From the NCBI GenBank assembly GCA_036245805.1, contig BTRK01000003.1, forward strand, positions 12,192,464-12,256,463: a stretch of DNA of 64,000 bases, given 5' to 3'. The position numbers were made by a program, and so were the translations under genes. This stretch comes from Pristionchus mayeri. Lineage: Eukaryota > Nematoda > Chromadorea > Rhabditida > Neodiplogasteridae. The notes below the pieces were generated by a model. That model saw only the letters and a list, made by a program, of their open reading frames with translations, did not search any database and had not been told where the DNA came from. Shown one piece after another: positions 45,601 to 55,324 of this stretch (positions within the stretch are counted from its first letter, which is position 1; each line of letters begins with the position of its first letter).

Positions 45601-48600
45601 CCTCACTCTAGCTATATTCCGGGTATCGTACTTTGTATTCAGTGTATTGCAATTAATAAAATGCATAACAAATTAGTTAAACAAGCAGTCTTGTTACTCA
45701 ATATTACATTACCCCAGAATCTACTGTAACCGAGTACCATGGGTATCGATTGGTTACGGTATTTGAAGCTTGTCTAGCCATAAATTTCCGCCCAAATTCT
45801 CAATTTTAGACCATGAACCATAGATATACATAGATATGGTGTAAAACTCATGAGTGGAATTTGATGGATTCGGCAAAAAAAGGATATTTTTCCAAGCAGA
45901 ATAGTCCACCATAACGTGTTCACATTCATTTGATAAATGTGTGAGGCATTCTTGTCCCACTGTAGAGTGTTTCTGACCCTGAAATTCTAATTTTCTTAAC
46001 TAATAATGAACAAAAATGCAGGATCGTGAAAAAATGGGAAAGCAGTTAGAAAGAAGAAAAGTGAAAAGCTTTTGTGAGGATCGGCCTGGGATGGCGATGC
46101 GCCATCTTGATCCGAATAGGAGATTGGAAGGGACAGAAAATTTAGAACCCGTTTAATTTAGAACATCCCGTCTCAATTTAGAACCCGTTTAGCGCGTTTT
46201 CGGTTCTGGCACTTCTCAAGGTTATTGCCAACACGGCTCGTTAAGAAAGAACAACATCGAACTTTAAAAACACGCGCTGCGCTTAAACTTTCCCGCGCAA
46301 CTCGGCGTTCAAATGACTAACATTGTAAGACGGTTACTTAACGCGCTGTTGACGACTTCACTTTTTAAAATTTATTTTTCTTGATTAATATTACGATTTG
46401 CATTGTAATTTTTCTCCATATTCTAGGCAATGCAACCGAGAATCATCATATCTAGCCTGTTTCTTGTTTTGGTGACGATCGCACGCGTTTTTCGACTGTT
46501 TCGTTAAAGTTGTCGCTCATGTCGATTGTTTTAAAAAAATTTGTGAGCTGCTGTGGCTTCCTAAAAATATGTATACCATTGTAATTAGTAGCCTTGTACA
46601 TTATGCACATAATGAATCGTTGCGTAACCGTTTCTGACCACTCTCTCAGTTCTTTCTTGCGGCTTTTCTAGAAATTACCGCATAGTCTAACGCGTGTATA
46701 TCGTTTTATTACATTTTTTATAGGTTTCTTGACCATTTTCATATTATATTTCACGCCCGGAAGCTATTGCGCCGTTCCAGACTAGTTTGTTAAGAGACAT
46801 TCCACGAGAAAACGTAACAACTCCCGGATGACTTTTTTGTAACCCCCCCCCAATATCTCGCTGGTGAAGTCCCCATACCGAGTGCTGATATTTGGCCCAA
46901 TATGAAGGGCTCTGGTGCACTTTCCGAAAAACGCCAGACCAGGCCCAAAAAAATCGGAAAATTCAATTTTTTTGAAAAGTAAGATATTATAGATTTTTCA
47001 GGTTTACTTTTCGATGAAAATAACGAAAAACATACTTTGAATGCGATCAGATGCCGATAAAGAGTCGAAAACGTAGATTTTCGACGATTTTTGGCCGTCC
47101 TGAAATTTTTTTCAACCAGTCTATCAAAGCTAACTGCATTTTCGGATTCTCCGTGAGAAACTACGTATACATTCCGAATTTGACGAAATTTTATCCATCC
47201 GTCGACCCCTCCCAAAAGGTACGTTTTGTCGTGGAATGTCTCTTAAGCAAACGCGTGGTTCACGATATTGCTAATTTACTTCGCAAATTTAAATAAATTG
47301 CATTCGATCCAGTCGTTTCGCGGTTATTGTACACTTTTCACTCACTTGTCCACGTGCTATTTACGTGTCACCTCGCGCGCGCGTCCTTCTTTCTCTGGCA
47401 CTCTCTCGCTTCGCGGACTATCTCATTCTCTGCCCCCTCTTCCCTCGCGTCCATTCATTCCCACCTTTAGCTCGTTCACCCTCTAGTTTCCAGTTCTCCT
47501 CTGCCGTTCCGCTATTTTACTGTCTTCTCATTACCATTATTATATTTCCAGGCAAAAAACGCTGCAAACAGCACTCATAGGACGCATGCACAAACCCGGG
47601 AAGGGTATATCCCGCTCGTCGATCCCCTACCGCCGCTCGTTCCCCACCTGGCATAAGCTCTCTGGCGACGATGTCACTGGGCAGATTTTCAAGCTTGCAA
47701 AAAAGGTTTGTTATGACGCCTGTGCGCGGCTTTGTTTGTATGTAAGCTTTTTTTCAATTGGCAGTGTGATGTTGTAAAAATGGTCTAACTGTTTTATTTT
47801 CCTTCTCCGGCTTTCCAACGCAGGATGCGCGCCACTTTTGCGCCGCGGTGCTGACACCTTACAACGCTTACATCGCGAAAGTATTCCGCGCAGCTTCGTG
47901 AAAGTTGCGGCACCGCTTCATGTAAGTAACGCGGCAGCTTCACAAAAGTGGCGCTGACTAATTAAATAACCCCTGTAAGGTGTCCGCACCGCTTCGCAAA
48001 AGTGGCGCGCATCCTGCTTTGCAAAACCGGAGTTGTTTTCACAATTTAATGCGTGTTTTACAGGCATTTCTCCCTCCCAGATCGGTGTGATCCTATGGGA
48101 TTCGCACGGAGTTGCCCATAACAGTCGCGTCGCTGGCAACAAGGTATCGTCATGGCCAGGGTTGGTTAATTTCCATTTCATTTTTTTCGAATGTACTTTG
48201 TACTTTTCGAATGTACGAATGTTGTTTCCTGTTGCTTCTTGTTATGCGTTTCTCCATAACCCTATCCCCCTCGTTCTAGAGCTGGCACCTTTCGTCGAGA
48301 AGGAGAACGCGATGGCCACCGAACAGCAGCAGTTCGAAGTCAAGAAGCCCTGCATCGCGCCCGCCGATGATAAGGTAAGCGGCTCCTAGGTTAACTTGTT
48401 GATAAAATGTTTTTGTGCGCGTGCACATACGTCATTCCATGCGCACGGTCATTTCCCATGACTTCTAAACGGCTAAATTCGTTAGTAAAGTTCCTAAAAC
48501 AGTGATTATTTGATTGGACAAACACGTTGTTTTCTTTGTTTGACTGTGGCTCATTGCAGATCACGGAGAGTGCGCGCCTGCCCGCGTTGGGCTCGGCTCG

Positions 48601-48636
48601 CGCGGCCGAAGACGCCGTCGTGCCCTCCAAGGAAAG
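39633..48636 (+). CDS. secreted cysteine-rich protein, eight exons (3' end unresolved)
   Basis: Exons are 39633-39736, 41477-41559, 41900-42026, 42434-42481, 43895-43938, 44049-44099, 48280-48374 and 48560-48636. All seven junctions are canonical and join in phase (2, 1, 2, 2, 1, 1, 0). Exon 1 encodes [20 protein letters not shown], a typical cleavable signal peptide, so the product is probably secreted. Residues from about 55 on are cysteine-rich: [58 protein letters not shown]. This spacing suggests one or two small disulphide domains, which I cannot assign to a named family. The downstream half is acidic/alanine-rich with one Cys. The last donor leaves phase 2. The next acceptor in that phase is inside the RPS13 pseudogene and would end after about 23 residues, so the true 3' end is uncertain. 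Introns 1, 4 and 6 carry transposons. Confidence 0.62.
40516..40923. mobile_element. TTAA-flanked MITE
   Basis: TTAA occurs at 40512-40515 and 40924-40927. The ends AGGAGGACTATTGGCAAAG and TTTGCCGGCAGTCCTCCT are related to those of the 11959 element, and the interior shares GAATTCCCGCA and AGGGAGGGCTAG wording but lacks the tRNA-like part. It is in intron 1 of the secreted-protein gene. Confidence 0.65.
42504..43662. mobile_element. foldback element, ATATCACGCC family
   Basis: The ends are ATATCACGCCTCTCACC and GTGAGAGGCGTGATAT, and the arms pair around about 43090. It is closely related to 5745-6899, with the same size and internal landmarks. It lies in intron 4 of the secreted-protein gene. 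Mirror-image open frames inside are not genes. Confidence 0.76.
44609..45487. mobile_element. deleted mariner / MITE
   Basis: The ends TTGGGGTGTCCGGAAAGTTC and GAACTTTCCGGACACCCCAA are the same as those of the mariner at 17194-18440, with TA at 44607-44608 and 45488-45489. The 879-bp body has no transposase motif, so it would depend on the other family's enzyme. It is in intron 6 of the secreted-protein gene. Confidence 0.82.
46794..47242. mobile_element. TTAA-flanked element, second family
   Basis: TTAA occurs at 46790-46793 and 47243-47246. The ends GAGACATTCCACGAGAAAAC and GTTTTGTCGTGGAATGTCTC are inverted. The interior is unlike the AGAAGGAGT-tip elements. No coding potential is accepted. 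Confidence 0.68.
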
Positions 48637-49250
48637 GTGAGCGTGGTTGATAGACGAACCTCGAGCTCTCGGAGATTCACGCATGAAAGTCTTTCAAATT
48701 GAGAGGTGTAGATCGGTGTTTGTATAGTAAATTGACACACGCTTCTAGCTGTATGCTATCTCAAAATGCAAAGGGGCATTCACGCAATTGGGAAATTTGT
48801 CAATTTATTTCCTCTGAATACTTCACATTGTCATTTTTCGTTTGCAGGAATCTCCTGAGATCCCGAGGATCTGCACCATCTGATCAAGAAGGCTGTCATC
48901 ATCCGCAAGCACCTTGAGCGCAACCGCAAGGATCGCGACGGAAACTACCGTCTCATTCTCGTCGAGTCCAGAATCCACAGACTGGCTCGCTATTACACAC
49001 TACAAGGTACTACAAGGTGAGCTCTTCAGTGTTAATTGTATTTTCAAATTTAGGGAATGGTGTTGCACAATTTCGGTCCTCTTTCGGCCGGATCAATGTG
49101 CCGATTACTTTCAATGCTGTGCTAAAACAAATTATGCGAGTTGTTTTGACTCCTCTTTTATAACTTATAACTAATTGCTTACAGACCACCCGTGCCCTTC
49201 CCTCCAACTGGAAGTACGAGTCCGCTACTGCTTCCGCCCTCGTCTCATAA
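47577..49250 (+). pseudogene. rps-13: ribosomal protein S13 (uS15) pseudogene, introns retained
   Basis: Segment a (47577-47705) encodes [20 protein letters not shown] and ends KLAKK; its first codon is ATA where the family has ATG. Segment b (48064-48143) encodes [19 protein letters not shown] but is one base out at its acceptor. Segment c (48848-49016) encodes [20 protein letters not shown] and [15 protein letters not shown], with one base missing in the EIPEDL codons and a duplicated ACTACAAG at its donor. Segment d (49185-49250) gives the family C-terminus NWKYESATASALVS. The piece equivalent to ILRILKAKG between b and c is missing, and two exons of another gene lie there instead. Introns and a pyrimidine-rich, TTTCCAG-containing leader (to 47551) are kept, so it is a genomic rather than retro-copied duplicate. 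It cannot make S13, a component of the 40S subunit. Confidence 0.85.
47820..48017. mobile_element. 198-bp hairpin element in the RPS13 intron
   Basis: GCAGGATGCGCGCCACTTTTG pairs with AAAAGTGGCGCGCATCCTGC, and the pairing continues through GGTGCTGACACCTTAC / GTAAGGTGTCCGCACC. Compact and fully inverted, it is probably a MITE. Confidence 0.6.
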
Positions 49251-51419
49251 AGAGTCGTGCCAGAACAACTGGTTATTGTTGAATTTGTATTACTCGTTTT
49301 TGTTGAATTTGTATTACCTCGATAAATTTGTTATCAACTTAATTCGGTCTTTTAGTGCGCACTGGGGCATTGTAAGTGGTGGAAAGTTGGTACAAGTCTT
49401 AAACATTTGGCTCTCCTAACTCATAGAAAATCCCCTTCCCAATACTTCGTCTTGCTGGTTGGAATGATTATGTAAAAGGCGGGAGAGCGTGGATAGGAAA
49501 AGGTCAACATATTCATCTAATTTTCATCTCGCATTTATTCGAGCGATAATTATGTCATGGTCGAAGCACCCCGATTAATAGCGTGTACTACACTCACTTT
49601 TCTGGCGCCCCGCGCGCTTTTGATATCGCTCTCTTCAGTTGCCACACTCTCTCGTTCTCTAACCCGGCGCGGATAGAGCGCGCTCTCTCCTCGTACTATA
49701 TAGGCGGTCCCCTCTCCGTAGAGGGAAAAGGTGCGTCGCGGCCACGCTGTTGCGTGATTCTCAAGTCTGCCCTAACGAGCCGTGGCCAAGGTGCCACTTG
49801 ATTACAATGGAAGTGCAATATGTCATTGATCATCCGAGAACGTTCATTCCCTCTTGATTATCTTTTGAATTTTTTTGTGATGGATGAAGCATCGGCGATG
49901 ATATTTGTCTATATGTGTGTGAAGCACATCACATCAGTGGTATCGATTATTCGTAGAGTGATACAGGCTAGAGAGAGAAGCATGTGGAAAATAGATCGGA
50001 GAGACATTTAGGGAATTATTTCATTATTTGTGATAAACAAACTATGGCTTGTGCTGTGTACAGTTCAAGATCGTCTGGTGAATTAAGTTTATCGCATACA
50101 AGTTTAGCAGGGGAAATTGACACGGCCAATGATGGTAGGAGGTGGCAAGCTGGTTTTCCAAATACTTTACAGCTATTGCGAGATATATTAAGGCTCCATT
50201 CGCACATGAAGCGTTTCGAGCGTCAAATGAAAGGGAAAATGTGATTGTGTCCATATGTATTTTGCAATTATACTATCTACCGGGTGAATTTCGTCACTAA
50301 AATATCTCAAAATCTCAGTTGGAGAACCTGACCGCATTTCACGTGACGAACGAAGGTAATGAGTTTAGATAGGCGAGCGATTCCGATTTCTCGGTTGAAA
50401 CAGTCTGAACGGTGAGGTCAGAACAAGGATGTTGCGCAGAGCGAGATTGCAGAGCACTTGAGTGCCTGAACTTCAGCGATCACTAAACAAGCACAATATA
50501 TTGTATATAACGCATATTATATATAACGCATTGTATAGTATATATAACGCGTAGTACGATATATTTCGATGTGTATTGTTGTACATTCAGAAACTAGTTT
50601 TCGCACACTACATAAGTGAAAAAACCCACCACTTATTTCATCGGTATTCGAGAATACAAGAGCACAAAAGATCGAGAATACAAGAGCATGTAGAACTCTG
50701 TAAAGTTCCCGTCTGTTTTCATAAATCTGGAAAGACACAGAACTAACGAAAATATAAAAAATAAGGATCGTAAAATGCAAATGTGTTGTATAGTTCAAAT
50801 AAAGAAATGACAGCAAAGGGAATGCTCATAGCCCCTTAGTGCCAATCTAGTGCGCAACCTGTTGTGGAGATCTTGATTCGACGAGTAGATAAGAATTGAG
50901 GATGAGGGAAATTCTCGGGAAAGTCCCGCCAATGCTCCTCCTATTAAAGAGCTGCTTGCAAATCACTATCAAGCTCTTACTATTCTTTCCATGTTATTAC
51001 TTCCTTCGATCATTGTGTACATATACCTTCATCGTCGTTGTTTGATGAAAAATATTTGCCCATGCATTGAATTGTTTTCCATTTGAAGCGCATGTGATTT
51101 GTCAACGTTATTCCGTTTCTATTTATCATATCAGAATTATAAGCATTCTCACCAACTGGTGTAAATTCTTGTTGCGAACTTTCAAAAAGTCGATTGAAAA
51201 CAACGAACGCTTGTCAGTAATTTGCTACGTAAATTTAAGGGGATTATATTATCATTGCATACTTGTTATCAACTCCTGCCATGTTTTTCCACCCCATTCG
51301 TTGTCAATTTAATCTAATCATGCATATCCATTAAAACGGTAATTGCATGTAACTAATTTTAATTGTTTTGTCGATTTTTAAATTTAATTTTAAGTGTCCG
51401 TTTCAGCACTTAATTTCAG
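49251..51419. other. no gene supported
   Basis: The stretch is AT-rich with a short run of TATATAACGC repeats near 50505-50550. A GC-rich patch at 49600-49800 contains TACTATATAGG, a possible core promoter, but no coding exon that I can support follows. Confidence 0.35.
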
Positions 51420-51590
51420 AGTCCTACTCATTCTCAATCCGCCTGCACCTCAAGACTATACAAATTAAAGTACTCCGAGGGATGGGTGACTGAATATTTC
51501 CCGGAGTGTCCCTTTAAAGAAGAAACCACCAGGTCAGCGCATCTCAATGAGAAATGTGCAAATTCGAAGAAAAGGAACATCACTGCGTAA
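51420..51590 (+). CDS. candidate terminal exon, cysteine-containing
   Basis: After TAATTTCAG at 51411-51419 an open stretch encodes SPTHSQSACTSRLYKLKYSE, then EYFPECPFKEETT, and ends at TAA 51588-51590; an internal AG|GTCAGC at 51533 could be a donor. The composition and the ECPF motif recall the secreted protein's CPFDQSC, so it may be a late exon of that gene. The phase does not match its last exon (2 against 0), so an intervening exon would be needed. Confidence 0.3.
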   Translation, partial: SPTHSQSACTSRLYKLKYSEGWVTEYFPECPFKEETTRSAHLNEKCANSKKRNITA

Positions 51591-52020
51591 ATTCGAAGTA
51601 TGCTATTTGTAACATTTCAAAATACAACTACAACTCCATTCATTGTTGCTTGATGAGTTGTCGTCCTCCCTCTCTCACAGCATGTAACCCGCACGATTAG
51701 AAAACACCACTAGTTGGAGCCTGCCGCGCTTCTGAACTTTCTCACGTTTCTGAGGGGTCTGATCTTTTTAGTATCGTATTTGGTCTAGGGCGAAACGCTA
51801 TTGTTGCAAGGATTAGCATGTGACAAGTGTAAAACGGAGGAAATTTTATTTTCAGGGTGAACTCGTTCGTAAGATATGTCACCGATGCGAGAGCACAATA
51901 GCATATTTTATTCATTATCTTTATCACAAAACATCAAGCGCTCCTTCAACAAAACATTGCCTTCCCATCTCATTGCAGATTCTCTCATCATTATACTTTC
52001 CGTTCCACCTCTCTAATTTG

Positions 52021-52076
52021 TTTTTAGAACAACATATATGTTGTTCTAAAAATCCGCTCAGATATCTGAGCGGATT
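52021..52076. other. two abutting perfect palindromes
   Basis: A 32-bp perfect palindrome 52021-52052 (TTTTTAGAACAACATA and its inverse) runs directly into a second one at 52051-52076 (AATCCGCTCAGAT and its inverse). They sit just outside the inverted-repeat element at 52087. Confidence 0.8.
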
Positions 52077-52086
52077 CACATACACC

Positions 52087-52712
52087 CGTACAGCAAAAAA
52101 TAAAATTCCTTGAAAATAAAAATTTTAGAAACTTGGAGCTTCCAAACGCTATAACCAGATAGTGATTCTGAAAGAGCTCGACGAGATAACATTTTCCCTG
52201 TTGGAAGTGAAGGGCTAGCTCATCTGAGAAAAAAGTTACGGTCATTTGAAATTGTAAAGTGGACGTCCTGAAAAATTTTATTCCATATGGGGGGTTTTAA
52301 ATATATCTATTGAATTCCCCGTGAAAAACTGCCCTGCATTTTTGTCACAAAGGGGGCAGTTTTTCACGAGGAATTCAATAGATCTATTTAAAACCCCCCC
52401 ATATGGAAAAAAATATTTCAGGACGGCCACTTTAAAATTTCAAATGACCGTAACTTTTTTCACAGATGAGCTAGCTCTTCACTTCTAACAGGGAAAATGT
52501 TTATCTCGTCGAGCTCTTTCAGAATCACTATCTGGTTATGGCGTTTGGAAGCTCCAAAAAAGTTTCTAAAACCGACCGCCCATTTCGGCGCAATACAGAG
52601 AATGAGGGGTCAGAGGTCGGCTTTCTAAGGTCGATTTTCTTGATCTACGTAAAAAAGTAACCCTAGGGACTTATTTTCAAGGAATTTTATTTTATGATGT
52701 ACGGTTCATAGG
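52087..52712. mobile_element. inverted-repeat element, ~625 bp
   Basis: GTACAGCAAAAAATAAAATT pairs with AATTTTATTTTATGATGTAC, and the arms match (for example CATATGGGGGGTTTTAAAT) to a centre near 52335. No coding potential is seen. Confidence 0.68.
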
Positions 52713-53282
52713 TGAAATTGCTCGATCCTCTCAGATAGTCTCTCATATGTCCTTTGATAAATGATGTCTGTGCATAAAACTCCGATAAATCTCGTGTTCT
52801 TTATCATCGTAAGCGAAATAAATACAATTATAATGAATACATTGAAAATCGATTAATCGCAATATAATAACAATCTCGAAATGTCACGAGTGCATAACTA
52901 TGATATATGAGAGCGTTTACCCAAAAGTCGAGCAGATCCGGAATAGTTTGGCACAGCAAAAAAAAAGTCAATTTTCCAATTGAATGTTATTTAGGGTTCT
53001 CGTGGGTGCTGATGAAGATAGGCATAGTCATTTTGCACGTGGAGCTTCCGTTGGCTCCAGACGACGTTGCGTCGAATTCACATTTTCATGAGTTCCACGG
53101 CTCTATAAAGCGCCAAAATTAGCCGAACAAATTTTCCGGGGTAGAATTTTATGACGAACACGCCTGTATACTTCATTTTTACTAATTTTGTAATTAAAAA
53201 ATTAAAAATGCAACTTATGTCTAAGTGAATCCCGAGCTTAGCAAATATACCGATAGGAGCGCCGCAAAGAGAGGATTCTAAA

Positions 53283-53570
53283 TCTACAATTTTGTCCAAT
53301 TTCGACACCAAAATTTTAAGAAAAGCTAAAAAGAGTGGACAGTTCTTGCTCGAATTGACTCATTCTCTCCCCTTGACCACGACTCTCTCTCGCCACAGCA
53401 CAAATCTCCCTCTGGCAGTCCTCCCTCCCCTGCCTCTCTCGTGGTGTGCTGAGAGAGAGTCGGGGTCAAGGGGAGAGAATGAGTCAGTTAGAGCAAAAAC
53501 GGAGCACTATTTTTAGGTTTTCTTAAAATTTTGATGTCGAAATTGGACAAAATTGTAGATTTAGATAGAG
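53283..53570. repeat. hairpin of ~290 bp
   Basis: AATTTTGTCCAATTTCGACA pairs with TGTCGAAATTGGACAAAATT, with inner pairs CATTCTCTCCCCTTGACC / GGTCAAGGGGAGAGAATG. The sequence before it (53040-53155) resembles the palindrome arm at 36410-36520. Confidence 0.65.
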
Positions 53571-53857
53571 ACCGCAAGCGTTCTGCCAAAATAGTCAAAT
53601 GACTCTCTTTTTGTGCCTAGTGTGTCCCTATGGGAATGAATAAGATCATGCTTTTTGAAATTGGGCGATATCTCATCTTTGAAGCGAATTATTTTCTGAA
53701 AACCTAACGCTCGTACTGCACGAAATCGGGACAGGGAGAGAATTCGACAAACAGCAAGATGTTGTAGTACTCGTTAACGGACGGAAACAACTAATCGCTT
53801 GGTCTAGTGGTAGAGCGCAGTAGAATGAGCACGTAACAATTGACCATCACATTTGAC

Positions 53858-53980
53858 CAGGTATACGGTAGGTCAAAGTTGACCACTTCGCAGGTATACG
53901 GTAGGTCAAAGTTGACAACTTCCCAGGTATATGGTAGCTAGTGCGGGAGCCATCAGGTATATGGTAGCTAGCGTGGAAAC
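53858..53980 (+). repeat. minisatellite, four ~30-33-bp units
   Basis: Units begin CAGGTATACGGTAGGTCAAA at 53858 and 53891 and CAGGTATATGGTAGCTAG at 53924 and 53954. An A-box-like GGTCTAGTGGTAGAGCGC lies just upstream at about 53809-53827, so this may be attached to a tRNA-derived repeat. Confidence 0.6.
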
Positions 53981-54269
53981 TAATCGATATTTCATCCAAT
54001 CTATTGATCACTTGGATAGACCTGTGTATTACGGTAGCCTACTTTTGATCTACCTCAGATCCCCCCCAGTTGCATTCCCTCCACTCAGTAATCCCAGTCT
54101 GCTCCCTAAGAAAGATTTATGAATTGACGAGAGATTGTGTAGTTTGAGGAGAGTGCATAGGAGGGTACGCAGGCGTGCTGTACTAGAGACCCACGCAGTA
54201 GAGGAGAGAGAGGATGCCGAAAGGAGAACTGTAGGTCTCTAGATCTTTGATCTACCTTCTTAATCAATA

Positions 54270-55324
54270 ATGTAGGTGTTCGGGCCAAGTTATTCAGAAC
54301 ACCATTTAACATATCTTTTTTTCGGAACACCATTGAATTGCCGTTCGTCCACCCTTTAAAGAACACCTATTACCATTTCTCCTTCTTCATATCAATTCAT
54401 GCCCATTGTTTTGCCATCCAGATCTATAGGTCACACCTTGTAAGAGAGTTTGCAGGAGAGTCTAAGAGAAAGAGAATTGATGCCAGCTGCTTTGGACTTT
54501 GTAACATGCGATAGAATACTTCATAGATATACCCTTCTCTCTCTCCTTTTCATGTCTAGCACATCTTGCGAAATCAAGTAACTCAATCATAGGATTCCAC
54601 ATTTTCTTCTAACAACGACATGCCAATGTCTCATTTCGCTAAAGACAAAGTCATCTCCCTCACACAAACCAGAATGATAAGTCAAACTAGAGGGACAGGA
54701 AACGTAGATGTAGGGATAAATTGAGCCATCAACTTTTTGGATTATTATAAGAATGTTATACTGCTGAACTAGGCCTTAGGCCACTTTGACTCTCACAACT
54801 AGTGATGTTTTGAGCCAAGCCATTCAGAACACTACTCATTCACACATATTTATGTGAACACCACTGAATTGTAATTTCGCGCTTTTAAGAACACCTCTCA
54901 TTTGTCATGCTTTCTTTCATATCAATACAAGCCCATACATGGCCATTAAATTCTATCGGTCATACCTTGAAAGAGAGATTGCAGGAGAGTGCGAGAGAAA
55001 TAAGTGCCAGCTGCATTGGACCGCACATACTTTACAACACGAGAGAGAGATTTCATATAGATCACCCTTGTTCTCATGACACTTTCTTCTTACGAAATCA
55101 AGTACATATCAACTCACTCAATCAATACATTACACATCTTCTAACAAAGATGACTCAGCTCTCTAAAGGCAACGCAATTTCATAACACACACGCATGAAT
55201 ACCAGAGGAGTAGGGCAATGGCACTAGCAGGGATTGAACCATCAACTTTGAGATCATGATTAGGATGCTCTACCACTGGGCTATGCCTACGGATACTCTT
55301 TCTTTCGGAAACTCACAACTAGGA
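54270..55324 (-). repeat. two tandem SINE-like units with tRNA-like heads
   Basis: Units of about 520-535 bp (about 54270-54804 and 54805-55324) align along their length: GAGCCAAGCCATTCAGAACAC, GAGAGATTGCAGGAGAGT, then a tRNA-like end and CTCACAACTAG. On the minus strand the second head (55218-55291) reads TAGCCCAGTGGTAGAGCA followed by GGTTCAATCCC, good pol III A and B boxes. The first head (54719-54784) is more decayed. No coding frame is present. The heads fit a tRNA-derived SINE. Confidence 0.6.

Noticed and set aside
46790..47296. 141-codon minus frame and overlapping plus frame
   Set aside because: Contained in the TTAA-flanked inverted-repeat element; no protein motif.
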